Shown: positions 17,903-27,375, counted from the first letter of the stretch. The stretch is 64,000 nt of DNA from Pseudomonas putida (GCF_002906855.1 NZ_MINI01000028.1:1-64000), one strand, 5' to 3'. Made by a program: numbers and translations. The notes: generated from the letters alone by a model not told the origin.

Positions 17903-18457
17903 ATGAAGAACGCCATGGTGAAAGCCGTACACCTGACCTTGCTCTGCCACGCCCTGACCCAGGCTCAGAAAAGCGGGCGTCTGGCCCAGCCCGACGACGG
18001 CATTTTATCGCTGACCGTCGAGCCCTTACCGATCCCTCCCGCCACGCAGTTGATGGCAGCGCCGGAGCCGCGTGCGGCGCAGACGGCGCAGTGGCTCTCG
18101 TCGCAGGCGCAGATCGAGCCGGCCTTGGCCGATTGCGCTCTCGGCCAATGGCAGGGCTTGCCGCTCAAGCAGCTGCAGGCCGAGCAGCCTCAGGCGTTGG
18201 CGCAGTGGCTCAACGACCCGTTCAGCGCACCCCACGGCGGTGAGTCGTTCGCGCAGGTGTGCGAGCGTGTGGGGGCCTGGTTGATGGCCTTCGACAGGCC
18301 GGGCGAGTGGCTGGCGGTGACTCACCCTTGGGTGATTCGCGCGGCGCTGATGGTGGTATTGGAATGCCCACTGGCTGCCGCGCAGCGGATCGATGTGCTG
18401 CCGTTGTCACGGGTCGGGTTGAGCTTTACCGGGCAGTGGCGCTTGCGTCTGGGCTGA
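17903..18457 (+). CDS. degenerate histidine-phosphatase family protein
   Basis: A 184-residue protein with the phosphoglycerate-mutase-like fold: LTLLCHALTQ stands where the family has RHGxT, GQWQGLPLKQL follows, then GGESFAQVCERV and AVTHPWVIRA with the second histidine. The first histidine is kept, but the neighbouring Arg is Cys and the Gly is Ala, so phosphatase activity is doubtful. ATG at 17915 is an alternative start. It stands alone between the heme oxygenase (divergent) and a converging TSUP gene. Confidence 0.7.
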   Translation: MKNAMVKAVHLTLLCHALTQAQKSGRLAQPDDGILSLTVEPLPIPPATQLMAAPEPRAAQTAQWLSSQAQIEPALADCALGQWQGLPLKQLQAEQPQALAQWLNDPFSAPHGGESFAQVCERVGAWLMAFDRPGEWLAVTHPWVIRAALMVVLECPLAAAQRIDVLPLSRVGLSFTGQWRLRLG

Positions 18458-18476
18458 GCAAGCGCCGGTTGCCGGG

Positions 18477-19262
18477 TCAGAACGCCAGCTTGTAGCCGAT
18501 CAGCAGCAGCATGGTCGCCAGGCAGGGGCGCAGCACGCGGTCGGAGATGCGCCCGGTGAGGTGGCTGCCCAGGTAGATACCGGGCAGCGAGCCCAGCAAC
18601 AGGTAGCCCAGCAGCGACCAGTCCATGTTGCCCATGCCGGCGTGGCCGATACCGGCGACCAGGGTCAGGGGCACCGCGTGGGCGATTTCGGTGCCGACCA
18701 GACGGCGGGTGGCCAGGAACGGGTAGAGCAGGAACAGCGCCACGGTGCCCAAGGCGCCAGCGCCGATCGAGGTCAGGGTGACCATGACGCCCAGGACCAC
18801 GCCGGTCAGCACGGTGAGGGTGTTCAAACTGCGGTCGCTGAGGTGGTAATGGTCACCCGCGTGACGGCTGGCGAACGCTTGCAGGCGCGACTTGAACAGG
18901 ATCGCCAGCGCAGTGAGGATCAGCACCACCGCCAGGCCTTGCTTGATGATGGCGTTCAGCGCTGTGGTGTCGGTGTGCAGGGTGCTGAGGAACCACAGGG
19001 TCAGGGCTGCCGCCGGCACGCTGCCGAGGCTGAGCAGGCCGGTGATCTTCCAGTCGATGTTCTTGTTGCGCGCATGTACCCAGATACCACCGCCCTTGGT
19101 GATGGCGGCATACAGCAGGTCGGTGCCCACGGCAGTCGCGGGGTTGATGCCGAACCACAGCAGGATCGGGGTCATCAGCGAGCCGCCGCCGACGCCGGTC
19201 ATGCCGACGATGAAACCCACAACCAGTCCGGCAATGGTGAAACCGAAAGATCCTACATCCAT
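18477..19262 (-). CDS. TSUP-family permease (TauE/SafE-like)
   Basis: A 261-residue membrane protein with about eight hydrophobic segments and the two TSUP half-repeats: GFIVGMTGVGGGSLMTPIL near the N-terminus and GVMVTLTSIGAGALGTVAL in the second half. The family exports or imports sulfite, sulfonates and related anions. The substrate here is not evident. It is monocistronic. Confidence 0.85.
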   Translation of the reverse strand: MDVGSFGFTIAGLVVGFIVGMTGVGGGSLMTPILLWFGINPATAVGTDLLYAAITKGGGIWVHARNKNIDWKITGLLSLGSVPAAALTLWFLSTLHTDTTALNAIIKQGLAVVLILTALAILFKSRLQAFASRHAGDHYHLSDRSLNTLTVLTGVVLGVMVTLTSIGAGALGTVALFLLYPFLATRRLVGTEIAHAVPLTLVAGIGHAGMGNMDWSLLGYLLLGSLPGIYLGSHLTGRISDRVLRPCLATMLLLIGYKLAF

Positions 19263-19365
19263 ACGCTACTCGACTGCCCAGCTTTGCCCGTTATCGGATG
19301 GGTGCCAGCATATAGGGAGTTTTTATAGCCAAATAGACTTGTTCGTTATTAGGTTATAACCGGCG

Positions 19366-19977
19366 TCAGCGGTCGGTCATCACCACCATCACATGGGCAT
19401 CGCCGCCATCCACGCTTTCCGACAGGTAGATGTGCCCCACCTGGCTGTCGAAATACGCCGTTTCCTGTGGCCCGATGCTGACCGCTTCGCCGGTTTCGAA
19501 TTCGATGCGCACCCGGCCGCTCAGCACCACTGCGAACTCCTGGCCCGGGTGGCGGATAAAATCGTCGAACTGGCCGCGTTCGCGAGCGATGATGCGGGCG
19601 TAGGCAGGGGTCATGCGCCGTTCCGGAAAGGCCCCGGCGATCGGGTGGTAATCGTAGGTGCCGGTGGAATATCCGGCGGCGGCTGGCAACGAGTCAACCA
19701 CCACGGTCACCGGCGCCGCCACGGCTTCCGCCACTGGGCCACTGGCACGGAACAGGTGGGCGATGTCGACATTCAGGGCACGCGCGGCAGCGGCCAGTTT
19801 TTCGTAGCTCACCGAAACCTGCGCCAGTTCCATCTTCGACAAGGTCGACACCGGCACACCACTGAGCTCGGACAATTGCTTGAGGGTCATCTGGCGTGCC
19901 TTGCGCACCTGGCGCAGGCGCCCGCCGACTTCGGCGCGGTCTAGCAAGGGCAGGGCAGCGGGGCGGGCATCAGGCAT
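19366..19977 (-). CDS. XRE-cupin transcriptional regulator
   Basis: A 203-residue regulator with an N-terminal helix-turn-helix (MTLKQLSELSGVPVSTLSKME) and a C-terminal cupin sensor (HPGQEFAVVLSGRVRIEFETGEAVSIGP). ATG at 19977 is chosen since the frame before it is not conserved. It is divergent from dauA-ridA-ykvI across a 115-base AT-rich region with a direct repeat, so it most likely controls that operon in response to an amino acid or a derivative. This link is inference from position. Confidence 0.88.
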   Translation of the reverse strand: MPDARPAALPLLDRAEVGGRLRQVRKARQMTLKQLSELSGVPVSTLSKMELAQVSVSYEKLAAAARALNVDIAHLFRASGPVAEAVAAPVTVVVDSLPAAAGYSTGTYDYHPIAGAFPERRMTPAYARIIARERGQFDDFIRHPGQEFAVVLSGRVRIEFETGEAVSIGPQETAYFDSQVGHIYLSESVDGGDAHVMVVMTDR

Positions 19978-20039
19978 TCGCGGGTCTCGGCATACGTCAT
20001 GGGTCGCGCATCTTAACTCGCGCGCTTGCATGTTTCGAA

Positions 20040-20064
20040 ATTCTCATATATTAGAATTCTCATA
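20040..20064. promoter_or_regulatory. direct-repeat candidate operator for the XRE-cupin regulator
   Basis: ATTCTCATA occurs at 20040-20048 and again at 20056-20064, 16 bases apart (about one and a half helical turns), in the AT-rich divergent region. Its position suggests an operator and promoter for both directions. Confidence 0.5.
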
Positions 20065-20092
20065 AATGATAATTTGCGCAGCAGGAACGTGC

Positions 20093-21223
20093 ATGACCCA
20101 GATCTACGACACCCTGATCATCGGCGCCGGTATCGCTGGCGCCTCGCTGGGCTATCGCCTGGCCGGTGAACGCCGCGTGCTGTTGCTCGAACGCGAAGCG
20201 CAACCGGGCTACCACTCGACCGGGCGCTCGGCTGCGATGTTCATGGAGGCCTACGGCACCCCGCAGATCCAGGCCCTGACCCGCGCCAGCCGAGCCTTCT
20301 ACGAAGCGCCGCCAGCTGGCTTCTGCGAGCACCCGTTGCTCGAACCGCGTGGCTGCCTGTATGTCGCCAGCCATGAACAACGCGAGCTACTTGAGCACAC
20401 CCACGCGCAGAACCTGGCCAACGGCACTGCGGTCAGCCTGCTCGACCGCGACGCGGCGCTGGCGCTGGTCCCCAGCCTGAACGCCGACAGCCTGGCCGGT
20501 GCGGTGCATGAGCCGGGTGCCATGGACCTGGATGTGCACGCCCTGCACCAGGGCTTCCTGCGTGGCTACCGTGCCGCTGGTGGCGAATTGCGCTGCAACG
20601 CTGAATTGCTCCGGGCCTGTTACGTCGATGAACTGTGGCAGGTGCAGCTGGCTGATGGCAGCCAGCTGCAGGCGCACACCCTGGTCAATGCCGCGGGTGC
20701 TTGGGCTGACCGGGTGGCCGAGCAGTGTGGTGTGGCCCGCGTCGGCCTGCAGCCGTGCCGGCGCAGTGCGTTCACCTTCCCTGGCCCGGCCGATCAGGAC
20801 TTTGCCCGTTGGCCTGCGGTGATCGGTGTCGACGAGAGCTTCTACTTCAAGCCCGACGCCGGCCAACTGCTGGGCTCACCGGCCAATGCCGACCCGGTCG
20901 AGCCTCAGGATGCCGCGCCCGAGGAGCTCGATATCGCCCTGGGCATCTACAACATCGAGGCCATGACGTCGCTGTCCATCCGCCGCCCCAGCCACACCTG
21001 GGCGGGCTTGCGTTCGTTCGTCGCCGACGGCGACCTGGTGATTGGTTTCGACCCGCAGATGCCGGCGTTCTTCTGGCTGGCGGCGCAAGGTGGCTATGGT
21101 ATCCAGTCGGCAGCCGGTGCTTCGCGCCTGGCCGCCGACTTGCTGCTCGGGCAAGCGCTGTGCCCGAGCCTGACCGCCCAGGGAGTGGCGCCCGAGCGCC
21201 TGTCCCCGGCACGTTTCCAGTAA
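20093..21223 (+). CDS. dauA: D-arginine dehydrogenase (DauA-like FAD enzyme)
   Basis: A 376-residue DAO-family flavoprotein that fits P. aeruginosa DauA closely along its length: IIGAGIAGAS (FAD site), LEREAQPGYHSTGRSAA, PPAGFCEHPLL, GLQP.RRSAF.F, DESFY.KPDAGQLLGSPANADPVE, and TWAGLRSFVADGDLV. DauA oxidises D-arginine and other D-amino acids to imino acids. ATG at 20093 has AGGAA before it. The next gene is a RidA imine deaminase, which fits removal of the imine product. The exact substrate range needs testing. Confidence 0.85.
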   Translation: MTQIYDTLIIGAGIAGASLGYRLAGERRVLLLEREAQPGYHSTGRSAAMFMEAYGTPQIQALTRASRAFYEAPPAGFCEHPLLEPRGCLYVASHEQRELLEHTHAQNLANGTAVSLLDRDAALALVPSLNADSLAGAVHEPGAMDLDVHALHQGFLRGYRAAGGELRCNAELLRACYVDELWQVQLADGSQLQAHTLVNAAGAWADRVAEQCGVARVGLQPCRRSAFTFPGPADQDFARWPAVIGVDESFYFKPDAGQLLGSPANADPVEPQDAAPEELDIALGIYNIEAMTSLSIRRPSHTWAGLRSFVADGDLVIGFDPQMPAFFWLAAQGGYGIQSAAGASRLAADLLLGQALCPSLTAQGVAPERLSPARFQ

Positions 21224-21241
21224 CCCTGAAAGGAGTTTGTC

Positions 21242-21619
21242 ATGAGCAATCAGATCCAGCGTTTCCCCAGCAGCCTGCCGTTCCCGTTTTCCCGTGCGGT
21301 GAAGGCCGGCGGTTTCCTCTTCCTGTCCGGCCAGGTGCCGATGAGCACGGCTGGCGAGGTGGTGCGCGGTGACATCCAGGCCCAGACCCGCGCCGCCTGC
21401 GAGCGCATCGCCGAGAGCCTGGAGGCCTGTGGTGCGCGCTTCGACCAGGTGGTCAAGGTGACGGTGTGGCTGTCGTCGATGGACCATTTCGCCGGTTTCA
21501 ACGAGGTCTACAAGGCGTTCTTCGGCGCCGCACTGCCGGTGCGTTCGACCGTGGCCTCGGCGTTGGCGCTGGGCGTGGATGTGGAGATCGAAGTGCAGGC
21601 ATTCGTCGGCGAAGGCTGA
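21242..21619 (+). CDS. RidA-family imine/enamine deaminase
   Basis: A 125-residue Rid protein: PFSRAVKAGGFLFLSGQVP, then VKVTVWLSSMDHFAGFNEVYKAFF, and PVRSTVASALALGVDVEIEVQAF with the conserved arginine. Rid enzymes hydrolyse reactive imines to keto acids. It lies 18 bases after dauA with GGAG before its ATG, which suggests direct processing of the dehydrogenase product. Confidence 0.92.
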   Translation: MSNQIQRFPSSLPFPFSRAVKAGGFLFLSGQVPMSTAGEVVRGDIQAQTRAACERIAESLEACGARFDQVVKVTVWLSSMDHFAGFNEVYKAFFGAALPVRSTVASALALGVDVEIEVQAFVGEG

Positions 21620-21679
21620 GCCAGCCGCAGTTCGCGGCCAAGCCCTGTGAGGCCACAACAACAATAACCAGAGGTTCAC

Positions 21680-22744
21680 ATGCAAGAGCAACTGAAGATC
21701 GCCGGGGCCTTCGTCGGCGTGATCGTGGGGGCGGGCTTCGCGTCCGGGCGGGAACTGCTGTTGTTCTTCGTCGATTTCGGCCTCTGGGGGCTGTTGGGCG
21801 CCCTGATCAGCGCGGCGCTGTTCACCTTCCTCGGCATGGCCCTGGCCGGGTTGGGCAACCGCCAGCGCGCCACCTCGCACAAGGATGTGATCCAGGCCAT
21901 CTGTGGGCGTCACCTGGGGCTGTTCGTCGATTGGCTGATTACTTTCTTCATGTTCGCCGTGACCGTGGTCATGCTGGCCGGTGGTGGAGCATTGCTGGAG
22001 CAGCAGTTCGGCATTCCGGCACGGACCGGCAGCGTGCTGGTGACGCTGCTGGTGGTGGCGATCGTGTGCCTGGATGTGCGCAAGGTCATTGTCGCCATTG
22101 GCGCGATTACGCCGTTGCTGATCCTGGTGGCCTCGGCGATTGCCCTGTACGCGGTGTTCACCCGTGGGCAGAGCCTTGCCGCGCTCGACCAGCTGGCCAG
22201 CCAGCAACAGGCCGGCACCCGGCACTGGTTGCTTGGGGCGTTTCTGTACGTGTCCTACAACATCGTTGCCGGGGCACCGATCCTGGCGATCCTCGGCGGC
22301 TCGGCCAAGGGCGAGAAGGCTGCCGTGTGGGGCGGCCTGCTCGGGGGCGCTGCGCTGGGCTTGCTGATGTTGGTGATGAGTGCCGGGCTGCTGTCGCGCC
22401 TGGACAGCGTGGCCGACTTGCCCATGCCGATGCTGTCGATTGCCAACGAAGTGTCGCCGCTGCTGGGCGTGGTGATGTGCCTGATCATCTTCGGCATGAT
22501 CGTCAACACGGCGGTTGGCACTTTGTTCTCGTTCCTGTCGCGGCTGTTGCCAGCGGGCACGGCCAAGTTCCGCTGGGGTTCGGTGGTCACCGGAGTGGCG
22601 GCGTTCGTCTGCAGCCTGGTGGGGTTCATCAGCCTGGTGGGCGAGGTGTATCCGCTGTTCGGTTACCTGGGCTTCGTGCTGATGGCGGCGGTGTTGCTGG
22701 CCTGGGTGCGGCGGGGCAGGAGTGGCCAGGCGGCGGTCGCCTAG
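21680..22744 (+). CDS. YkvI-family (APC superfamily) membrane transporter
   Basis: A 354-residue protein with about ten hydrophobic spans. The start (IAGAFVGVIVGAGFASGREL) is typical of YkvI-type proteins, distant relatives of amino-acid transporters. It is third in the operon after dauA and ridA, so I infer uptake of a D-amino acid or arginine-like substrate. No experimental substrate is known to me for this family. Confidence 0.82.
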   Translation: MQEQLKIAGAFVGVIVGAGFASGRELLLFFVDFGLWGLLGALISAALFTFLGMALAGLGNRQRATSHKDVIQAICGRHLGLFVDWLITFFMFAVTVVMLAGGGALLEQQFGIPARTGSVLVTLLVVAIVCLDVRKVIVAIGAITPLLILVASAIALYAVFTRGQSLAALDQLASQQQAGTRHWLLGAFLYVSYNIVAGAPILAILGGSAKGEKAAVWGGLLGGAALGLLMLVMSAGLLSRLDSVADLPMPMLSIANEVSPLLGVVMCLIIFGMIVNTAVGTLFSFLSRLLPAGTAKFRWGSVVTGVAAFVCSLVGFISLVGEVYPLFGYLGFVLMAAVLLAWVRRGRSGQAAVA

Positions 22745-22786
22745 CGCGCAAACCCTCGTCGGCGAGCGCCGACGAGGGGCGCTGCA

Positions 22787-24673
22787 TCAGATGCGGAAGC
22801 TGCCCACCAGCTGCTTCAGGCGCCCGGCCTGCTGAGCCAGGGCATCGCAATGCTGCAGGGTCTGGTTGAGGTTCTCCACCCCTTGCTGGTTGAGCGCGTT
22901 GATCTGGGTGATGTCCAGGTTCAGGCTCTCGACCACCGCCGTCTGTTCCTCGGTTGCCGTGGCCACCGACTGGTTCATGCCGTCGATTTCACCGATGCGC
23001 TGGGTCACGCTGGCCAGGCGCTCGCCGGCCTGGTTGGCCACCTGCACGGTCTGTTCGCTCGATACCTGGCTGGTGTTCATGGTGTGCACCGCCTCGCGCG
23101 AGCCTACTTGCAGGCTGGTGATCATGCGGTGGATTTCTTCGGCCGATTCCTGGGTGCGGTGTGCCAGGTTGCGGACCTCGTCGGCAACCACGGCAAAGCC
23201 GCGCCCGGCCTCACCGGCACGGGCGGCTTCGATGGCGGCGTTCAGCGCCAGCAGGTTGGTCTGCTGGGAAATGCCCTTGATCACGTCAAGGATCTTGCCG
23301 ATCTCGTCGGTGCTGGCATTGAGGGTTTCGATCTGTTCGCACGACTCGCTGATGCGCTGGGACAGCGCGGTCATGGCGTTGATTGCCTGCTCGACCACCT
23401 CACGGCCGCCATGGGCCTGGTCACTGGCGCCGCTGGCGTGTTGCGAGGCATCGGCCGCGTTGCGGGCGATCTCTTGTGTCGCGGCGCCCAGCTGGTTGAT
23501 CGCCGCGGCCACGCTGTTGGTGCGCATGCTCTGTTCTTCGGAGCCGATGATCGAGGCGTTGGAGGCGTTGACCACTTTTTCCGACAGGTCGTGCACCAGG
23601 CGGGTAGCCGAAGACACTTCGCTGATCGAGGCATGGATGCGTTCGACGAAGCGGTTGAACGAGCTGGCCAGTTCGCCGAATTCGTCCTTGTGCTGCACGT
23701 CGAGGCGGCGGGTCAGGTCGCCTTCACCTTCGGCAATGTCGCGCATGGCGCGGCCCATGGTGGTCAGCGGGCGCATCAGCACCGGGATCAGCAGGCCGAG
23801 CAGCACGGCGATGGCGATCACGGCGATGAGCATGGCGATGATCGCCGAGGTGCGGAACTGGCTGATGGCAGCGTAGGCTTTGTCCTTGTCGATCGACAGG
23901 CCGATGTACCACTGCGCCGATGGCAGGCCGGCGACCGGGGCGAACGAGATCAGCCGTTCTTCGCCGTTGAGGGTGACGTCCTGCATGCCGGCAGTCACGC
24001 GCAGGCCGCTGCCTGGGTAGATGTCCTTGAGATTCTTCATCAGCTGGTCTTTGTCCGGGCTGACGATCACCTGGCCATTGCTGTCGGCGAGGAAAGCGTG
24101 GCCGATGCCGCCGAAGTCGACCGAGTTGATGATCTCGACCAGGGTGTCGAGGGTCAGGTCGCCGCCCACCACGCCGATCAGTTCGCCGCTGCGCTTGCTT
24201 TTCACCGGTACCGCGATGGTCACCATCAGGCCACCGACGGCGCCCTGGTACGGGGCGGTGAGCACGGTCTGGCCGGCGCTTGCCGCACTGGCGTACCACG
24301 GCCGCTGGCGGGGGTCGTAGCCGGCCGGCATCTGCGTGTCAGGGCGCTGGGTGAACACGCCATTGGCCTGGCCCAGGTAAGTGAAAAGGAAATTTCGCGT
24401 GTAGGAAGGCTGCTCGATCAGCCCGCCCAGGGTCTCTCCTGCCCCTTGTTCGGCAATGTCCTGCGCCAGGTTTTCCAGCACCAGAATGCGCCCGCTCATC
24501 CAGTTCTGCACGCTGCTGGCGGTCAGCGCGCCGGCCTGCTGCACGGAAGATTCGATGTTCTGGCGAAGGGTGTTGCGTTGCAGATAATCGTTGTAGAGCG
24601 TGAACAGCGCAAAGGCCAGCACCACGACACCGCAGGCGCTGAGGAGGATCTTGTGGCGAAATTTCAGGTTCAT
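22787..24673 (-). CDS. amino-acid chemoreceptor (dCache MCP, PctA/McpA-like)
   Basis: A 628-residue methyl-accepting chemotaxis protein: membrane span 1 (residues 8-28), a periplasmic dCache domain, a second span near 290-310, HAMP, and a signalling tip with [20 protein letters not shown] and [12 protein letters not shown]. The ligand-site residues of amino-acid-binding dCache domains are present: Tyr119, Arg124, Trp126, Tyr127 (YDPRQRPWY) and Asp171 (GGDLTLD). It should therefore sense amino acids, in keeping with P. putida McpA and P. aeruginosa PctA. ATG at 24673 starts the usual MNLKFRHKI. It converges with the ykvI operon. Confidence 0.87.
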   Translation of the reverse strand: MNLKFRHKILLSACGVVVLAFALFTLYNDYLQRNTLRQNIESSVQQAGALTASSVQNWMSGRILVLENLAQDIAEQGAGETLGGLIEQPSYTRNFLFTYLGQANGVFTQRPDTQMPAGYDPRQRPWYASAASAGQTVLTAPYQGAVGGLMVTIAVPVKSKRSGELIGVVGGDLTLDTLVEIINSVDFGGIGHAFLADSNGQVIVSPDKDQLMKNLKDIYPGSGLRVTAGMQDVTLNGEERLISFAPVAGLPSAQWYIGLSIDKDKAYAAISQFRTSAIIAMLIAVIAIAVLLGLLIPVLMRPLTTMGRAMRDIAEGEGDLTRRLDVQHKDEFGELASSFNRFVERIHASISEVSSATRLVHDLSEKVVNASNASIIGSEEQSMRTNSVAAAINQLGAATQEIARNAADASQHASGASDQAHGGREVVEQAINAMTALSQRISESCEQIETLNASTDEIGKILDVIKGISQQTNLLALNAAIEAARAGEAGRGFAVVADEVRNLAHRTQESAEEIHRMITSLQVGSREAVHTMNTSQVSSEQTVQVANQAGERLASVTQRIGEIDGMNQSVATATEEQTAVVESLNLDITQINALNQQGVENLNQTLQHCDALAQQAGRLKQLVGSFRI

Positions 24674-24816
24674 GTTTCGAGACCTTGAGCCATGGAGGGG
24701 AGGGCGCCGCGCGCTTGTGGCACGATGGCGGGGCCTGTCTCCTGGTATATCGGCTTGCCCGGTAAAATGTTGAAACACTTACCTATTTTTTGCGGCCCCG
24801 GTCGACGGACGGTGAG

Positions 24817-25695
24817 CTAGCCGGCGGCCAGCAGGTCGATCAGCAGGCGTGCGCCCTGGCGCAGGGGCTGCTGCTTGCGCCAGAAGGCATGGATCGGCAG
24901 CTGCAGTTCGTTGCGGGTATTGCGAAACTGCAGGCGCACCAGGCGCCCGGCAGCGACCAGCGGCGCCACCCGGGCCAGTGGCAGGTCGCCCCAGCCAAGG
25001 CCGGCTTCGACCATCTGCAGGGCCAGGTCGAAGCTGTCGGTGGACCAGTGCGTGGCGCCGATCAGCGGGCGTGGATCGAGCAGTGGCAGGTCGCGGCTGC
25101 GGACCAGGATCTGGCGCACATTGACCAGGTCTTCGAGGTAGTGGATCCGGCCCTCGCGCAGGGCCGGGTGGGCCGGCGCCAAGGTGGCCACCAGCGACTC
25201 CATGCCGATGTGCTGGAAGCTGCGGCGGGCATCGACCTGCAGGCCGGCAAAGGCCAGGCACAGGTCGGCGCGGCCGCTGTCGAGCAGGTGCAGAGCTTCT
25301 TCCTGAGGGGCGCTGAGCAGCTGAATATCGAGCAGTGGGTAGCGTGCGCCGAGGCTGGCAATGGCCGCCAGCAGCGGGCGGTGGTCGATATCCGGCACCA
25401 CGGCAAGGGTCAGGCTGCTTTCCAGCCCTTGGGAAAGCTCCAGCGCATGCACCTGCAGCAGGCCCAGCTGTTCGGCGATCAGCCGTGCATGGGGTTCCAG
25501 TGCCAGGGCCTGGGCGGTGGCGCGGACCTCGCGTGAGCCGCGCTCGAACAAGGTGTAGCCCAGTTCGGCTTCAAGGTTGCCGATGGCCATGCTCACCGCC
25601 GAAGGCACGCGCTGCAGGGCGCGGGCAGCGGCGGAAAACGAACCGCGGTCGAGCACGGCGAGAAACAGCTGGATGTTGTCGCTGGAAAAGTTCAT
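24817..25695 (-). CDS. LysR-family transcriptional regulator
   Basis: A 292-residue regulator with an N-terminal winged HTH (FLAVLDRGSFSAAARAL..VPSAVSMAIGNLE) and a LysR co-inducer-binding domain. It is divergent from the PACE efflux gene with 100 bases between them. That arrangement matches AceR-AceI of Acinetobacter, so it is a likely activator of the exporter. Confidence 0.9.
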   Translation of the reverse strand: MNFSSDNIQLFLAVLDRGSFSAAARALQRVPSAVSMAIGNLEAELGYTLFERGSREVRATAQALALEPHARLIAEQLGLLQVHALELSQGLESSLTLAVVPDIDHRPLLAAIASLGARYPLLDIQLLSAPQEEALHLLDSGRADLCLAFAGLQVDARRSFQHIGMESLVATLAPAHPALREGRIHYLEDLVNVRQILVRSRDLPLLDPRPLIGATHWSTDSFDLALQMVEAGLGWGDLPLARVAPLVAAGRLVRLQFRNTRNELQLPIHAFWRKQQPLRQGARLLIDLLAAG

Positions 25696-25795
25696 GGCAG
25701 CCTCCTGTCAGTCAATCTGAAAGCTGCTGACTTTTTCTGTCAAGCGGATTGAATCATCCTTTCGCCTCATCGCATTTCGACACATGAGGTAACCC

Positions 25796-26224
25796 GTGCA
25801 GGGCGTCAAACGCAAACTGGTCTACGTGACCTTCTATGAACTGATCGGCCTGTGCATGTCGACACTGGGGCTGGCCTATCTGTCGGACACCCAGGCGTCA
25901 CACACTGGGCCGCTGGCGGTGATGATCACCACCATCGCCATGCTCTGGAACTTGATCTACAACAGCCTGTTCGAGTCGTGGGAGAGCCGCCAGGCCAAGC
26001 GTGGGCGCAGTGTGGCGCGGCGGGTGGTGCATGCCGTCGGCTTTCAGCTGACCTTGGTGGTGTACCTGATTCCGCTGATTGCCTGGTGGCTGGACATGAG
26101 CCTGGTGGAGGCATTTCTGGTGGACCTGGCGTTCATCATTCTGATCCCGTGTTACACCTTCGCCTACAACTGGGCGTTCGACCGGATCTTTGGCTTGCCG
26201 ACTTCGGCCATGGCTGCGGCCTAA
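25796..26224 (+). CDS. PACE-family efflux protein (AceI-like)
   Basis: A 142-residue protein with four hydrophobic spans, made of two bacterial transmembrane pair repeats: RKLVYVTFYELIGL with Glu15, the residue needed for proton coupling in AceI, and WNLIYNSLFESWE, then a similar second half. The family exports biocides such as chlorhexidine and natural polyamines. GTG at 25796 follows GAGGTAACCC. Its stop codon overlaps that of the converging lipoprotein gene. Confidence 0.9.
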   Translation: MQGVKRKLVYVTFYELIGLCMSTLGLAYLSDTQASHTGPLAVMITTIAMLWNLIYNSLFESWESRQAKRGRSVARRVVHAVGFQLTLVVYLIPLIAWWLDMSLVEAFLVDLAFIILIPCYTFAYNWAFDRIFGLPTSAMAAA

Positions 26225-27285
26225 GGCAGGCGAATCAGCAGCGGCTCCTGTGCTGTCGGCACCTGCCGCTGTTCGCTCTGCTGCTCCACCAAGGGTTGTG
26301 GCATGGTCGCCAGCAGGCTGTCCTCGACCTGCCCAGACAGGTAGTACACCCCCGCCAGTGCGCCGCTCTGGCGGTTCTCCATCAGCTCCTGCCATTCCTG
26401 GTTGAGTGCGACATTCAGGATCACCCGCAACTGCTCGATCATCTGCGGCTGGTCACGGTTATGGGCCATGATGCCGTAGCCTGTCGATACGATCGAAATC
26501 ATCGCCCCGGCCACCTTGCCCACGGCGCTGGCCACGGCGCTGGCGATGCCGCGTGGGGCCAGCGTGGCGCCAATTTTCTCGCTGGCATCAGTCGCCACCG
26601 ACGACAAGCCTGCGTCGGTTTTGCCAGGGCCTTTGGCGGCCTGCTTGTGCAAATGGTCGCGCAACGCCAGCCAGGCCGGTTGCTGCTCCAGTGACTTGGC
26701 CCGTAGCAACTCATACAGCGAGGCATTGCGGGCGGAGGGTGGCCCCAGGTGGATGGCCGGGATGCGGTTCAGGCGCTGGCTGATTTGCTCTGGGGCGGCA
26801 TTGTAGCGCTGGATGATGGCGGGCAGTTGCTGGCCGAACAACTGTATGTACAGCTCGCAGGCACGATCGCGGATGCCCTCGGGGTTGATCTGTTCGGCCA
26901 CCGGTTCGATGACCCGTTGGTGGTACTGCTCCTGCAGGTACAGCGCCAGGCGTTTTTCCGCAGGCTCGCGGCCCTCGCCGCTGTCGAGCTTGTACCAGGC
27001 GACCTTCATGGTAAGCCACTGCTGGGTCCAGTAGCCGGTGAACCAGGGGATGAAGTCTTTTTCGGTGCGTTGCTGCACTTGCTCCTTCCACACCCGCATC
27101 GAGCGCCGCGCATAGTCGTTGGCGGAGCCCGCGGCGCTGGCCGAAGCCTCGATCAGCTCCTGGTCGATGCGCTGCCAGGCGGCAGGGTCGAGCACCGCCG
27201 GTGGAGGTGGGGCAGGCGGGCGTCTGCCGGCGCAGCCGGCGATGGCCAGCAAAAGGCACAGCATGATTAACAGCCGCGGGCTCAC
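26221..27285 (-). CDS. hypothetical lipoprotein
   Basis: A 354-residue protein with a lipoprotein signal: a hydrophobic segment and lipobox LAIAGC with Cys18, then a Pro-rich linker. The mature part is largely helical and has a hydrophobic Ala/Gly-rich stretch around residues 240-265 (IASAVASAVGKVAGAMISIV), which could insert in a membrane. I do not recognise the family. GTG at 27285 has AGGGAGG before it. The gene overlaps the 3' end of the PACE gene by four bases. Confidence 0.72.
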   Translation of the reverse strand: MSPRLLIMLCLLLAIAGCAGRRPPAPPPPAVLDPAAWQRIDQELIEASASAAGSANDYARRSMRVWKEQVQQRTEKDFIPWFTGYWTQQWLTMKVAWYKLDSGEGREPAEKRLALYLQEQYHQRVIEPVAEQINPEGIRDRACELYIQLFGQQLPAIIQRYNAAPEQISQRLNRIPAIHLGPPSARNASLYELLRAKSLEQQPAWLALRDHLHKQAAKGPGKTDAGLSSVATDASEKIGATLAPRGIASAVASAVGKVAGAMISIVSTGYGIMAHNRDQPQMIEQLRVILNVALNQEWQELMENRQSGALAGVYYLSGQVEDSLLATMPQPLVEQQSEQRQVPTAQEPLLIRLP

Positions 27286-27375
27286 TCGGCGGCCTCCCTG
27301 CAGATAGAGGCTGGGGGTTATCCGAGTATAGGGGCACGGTTTGGCGGCTGCTGTGCAGCCCATCGCCGCCCCGGT

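Noticed and set aside
22850..24688. 612-codon open frame opposite the chemoreceptor gene
   Set aside because: Antisense shadow. The minus-strand product is a full chemoreceptor with HAMP and signalling tip.
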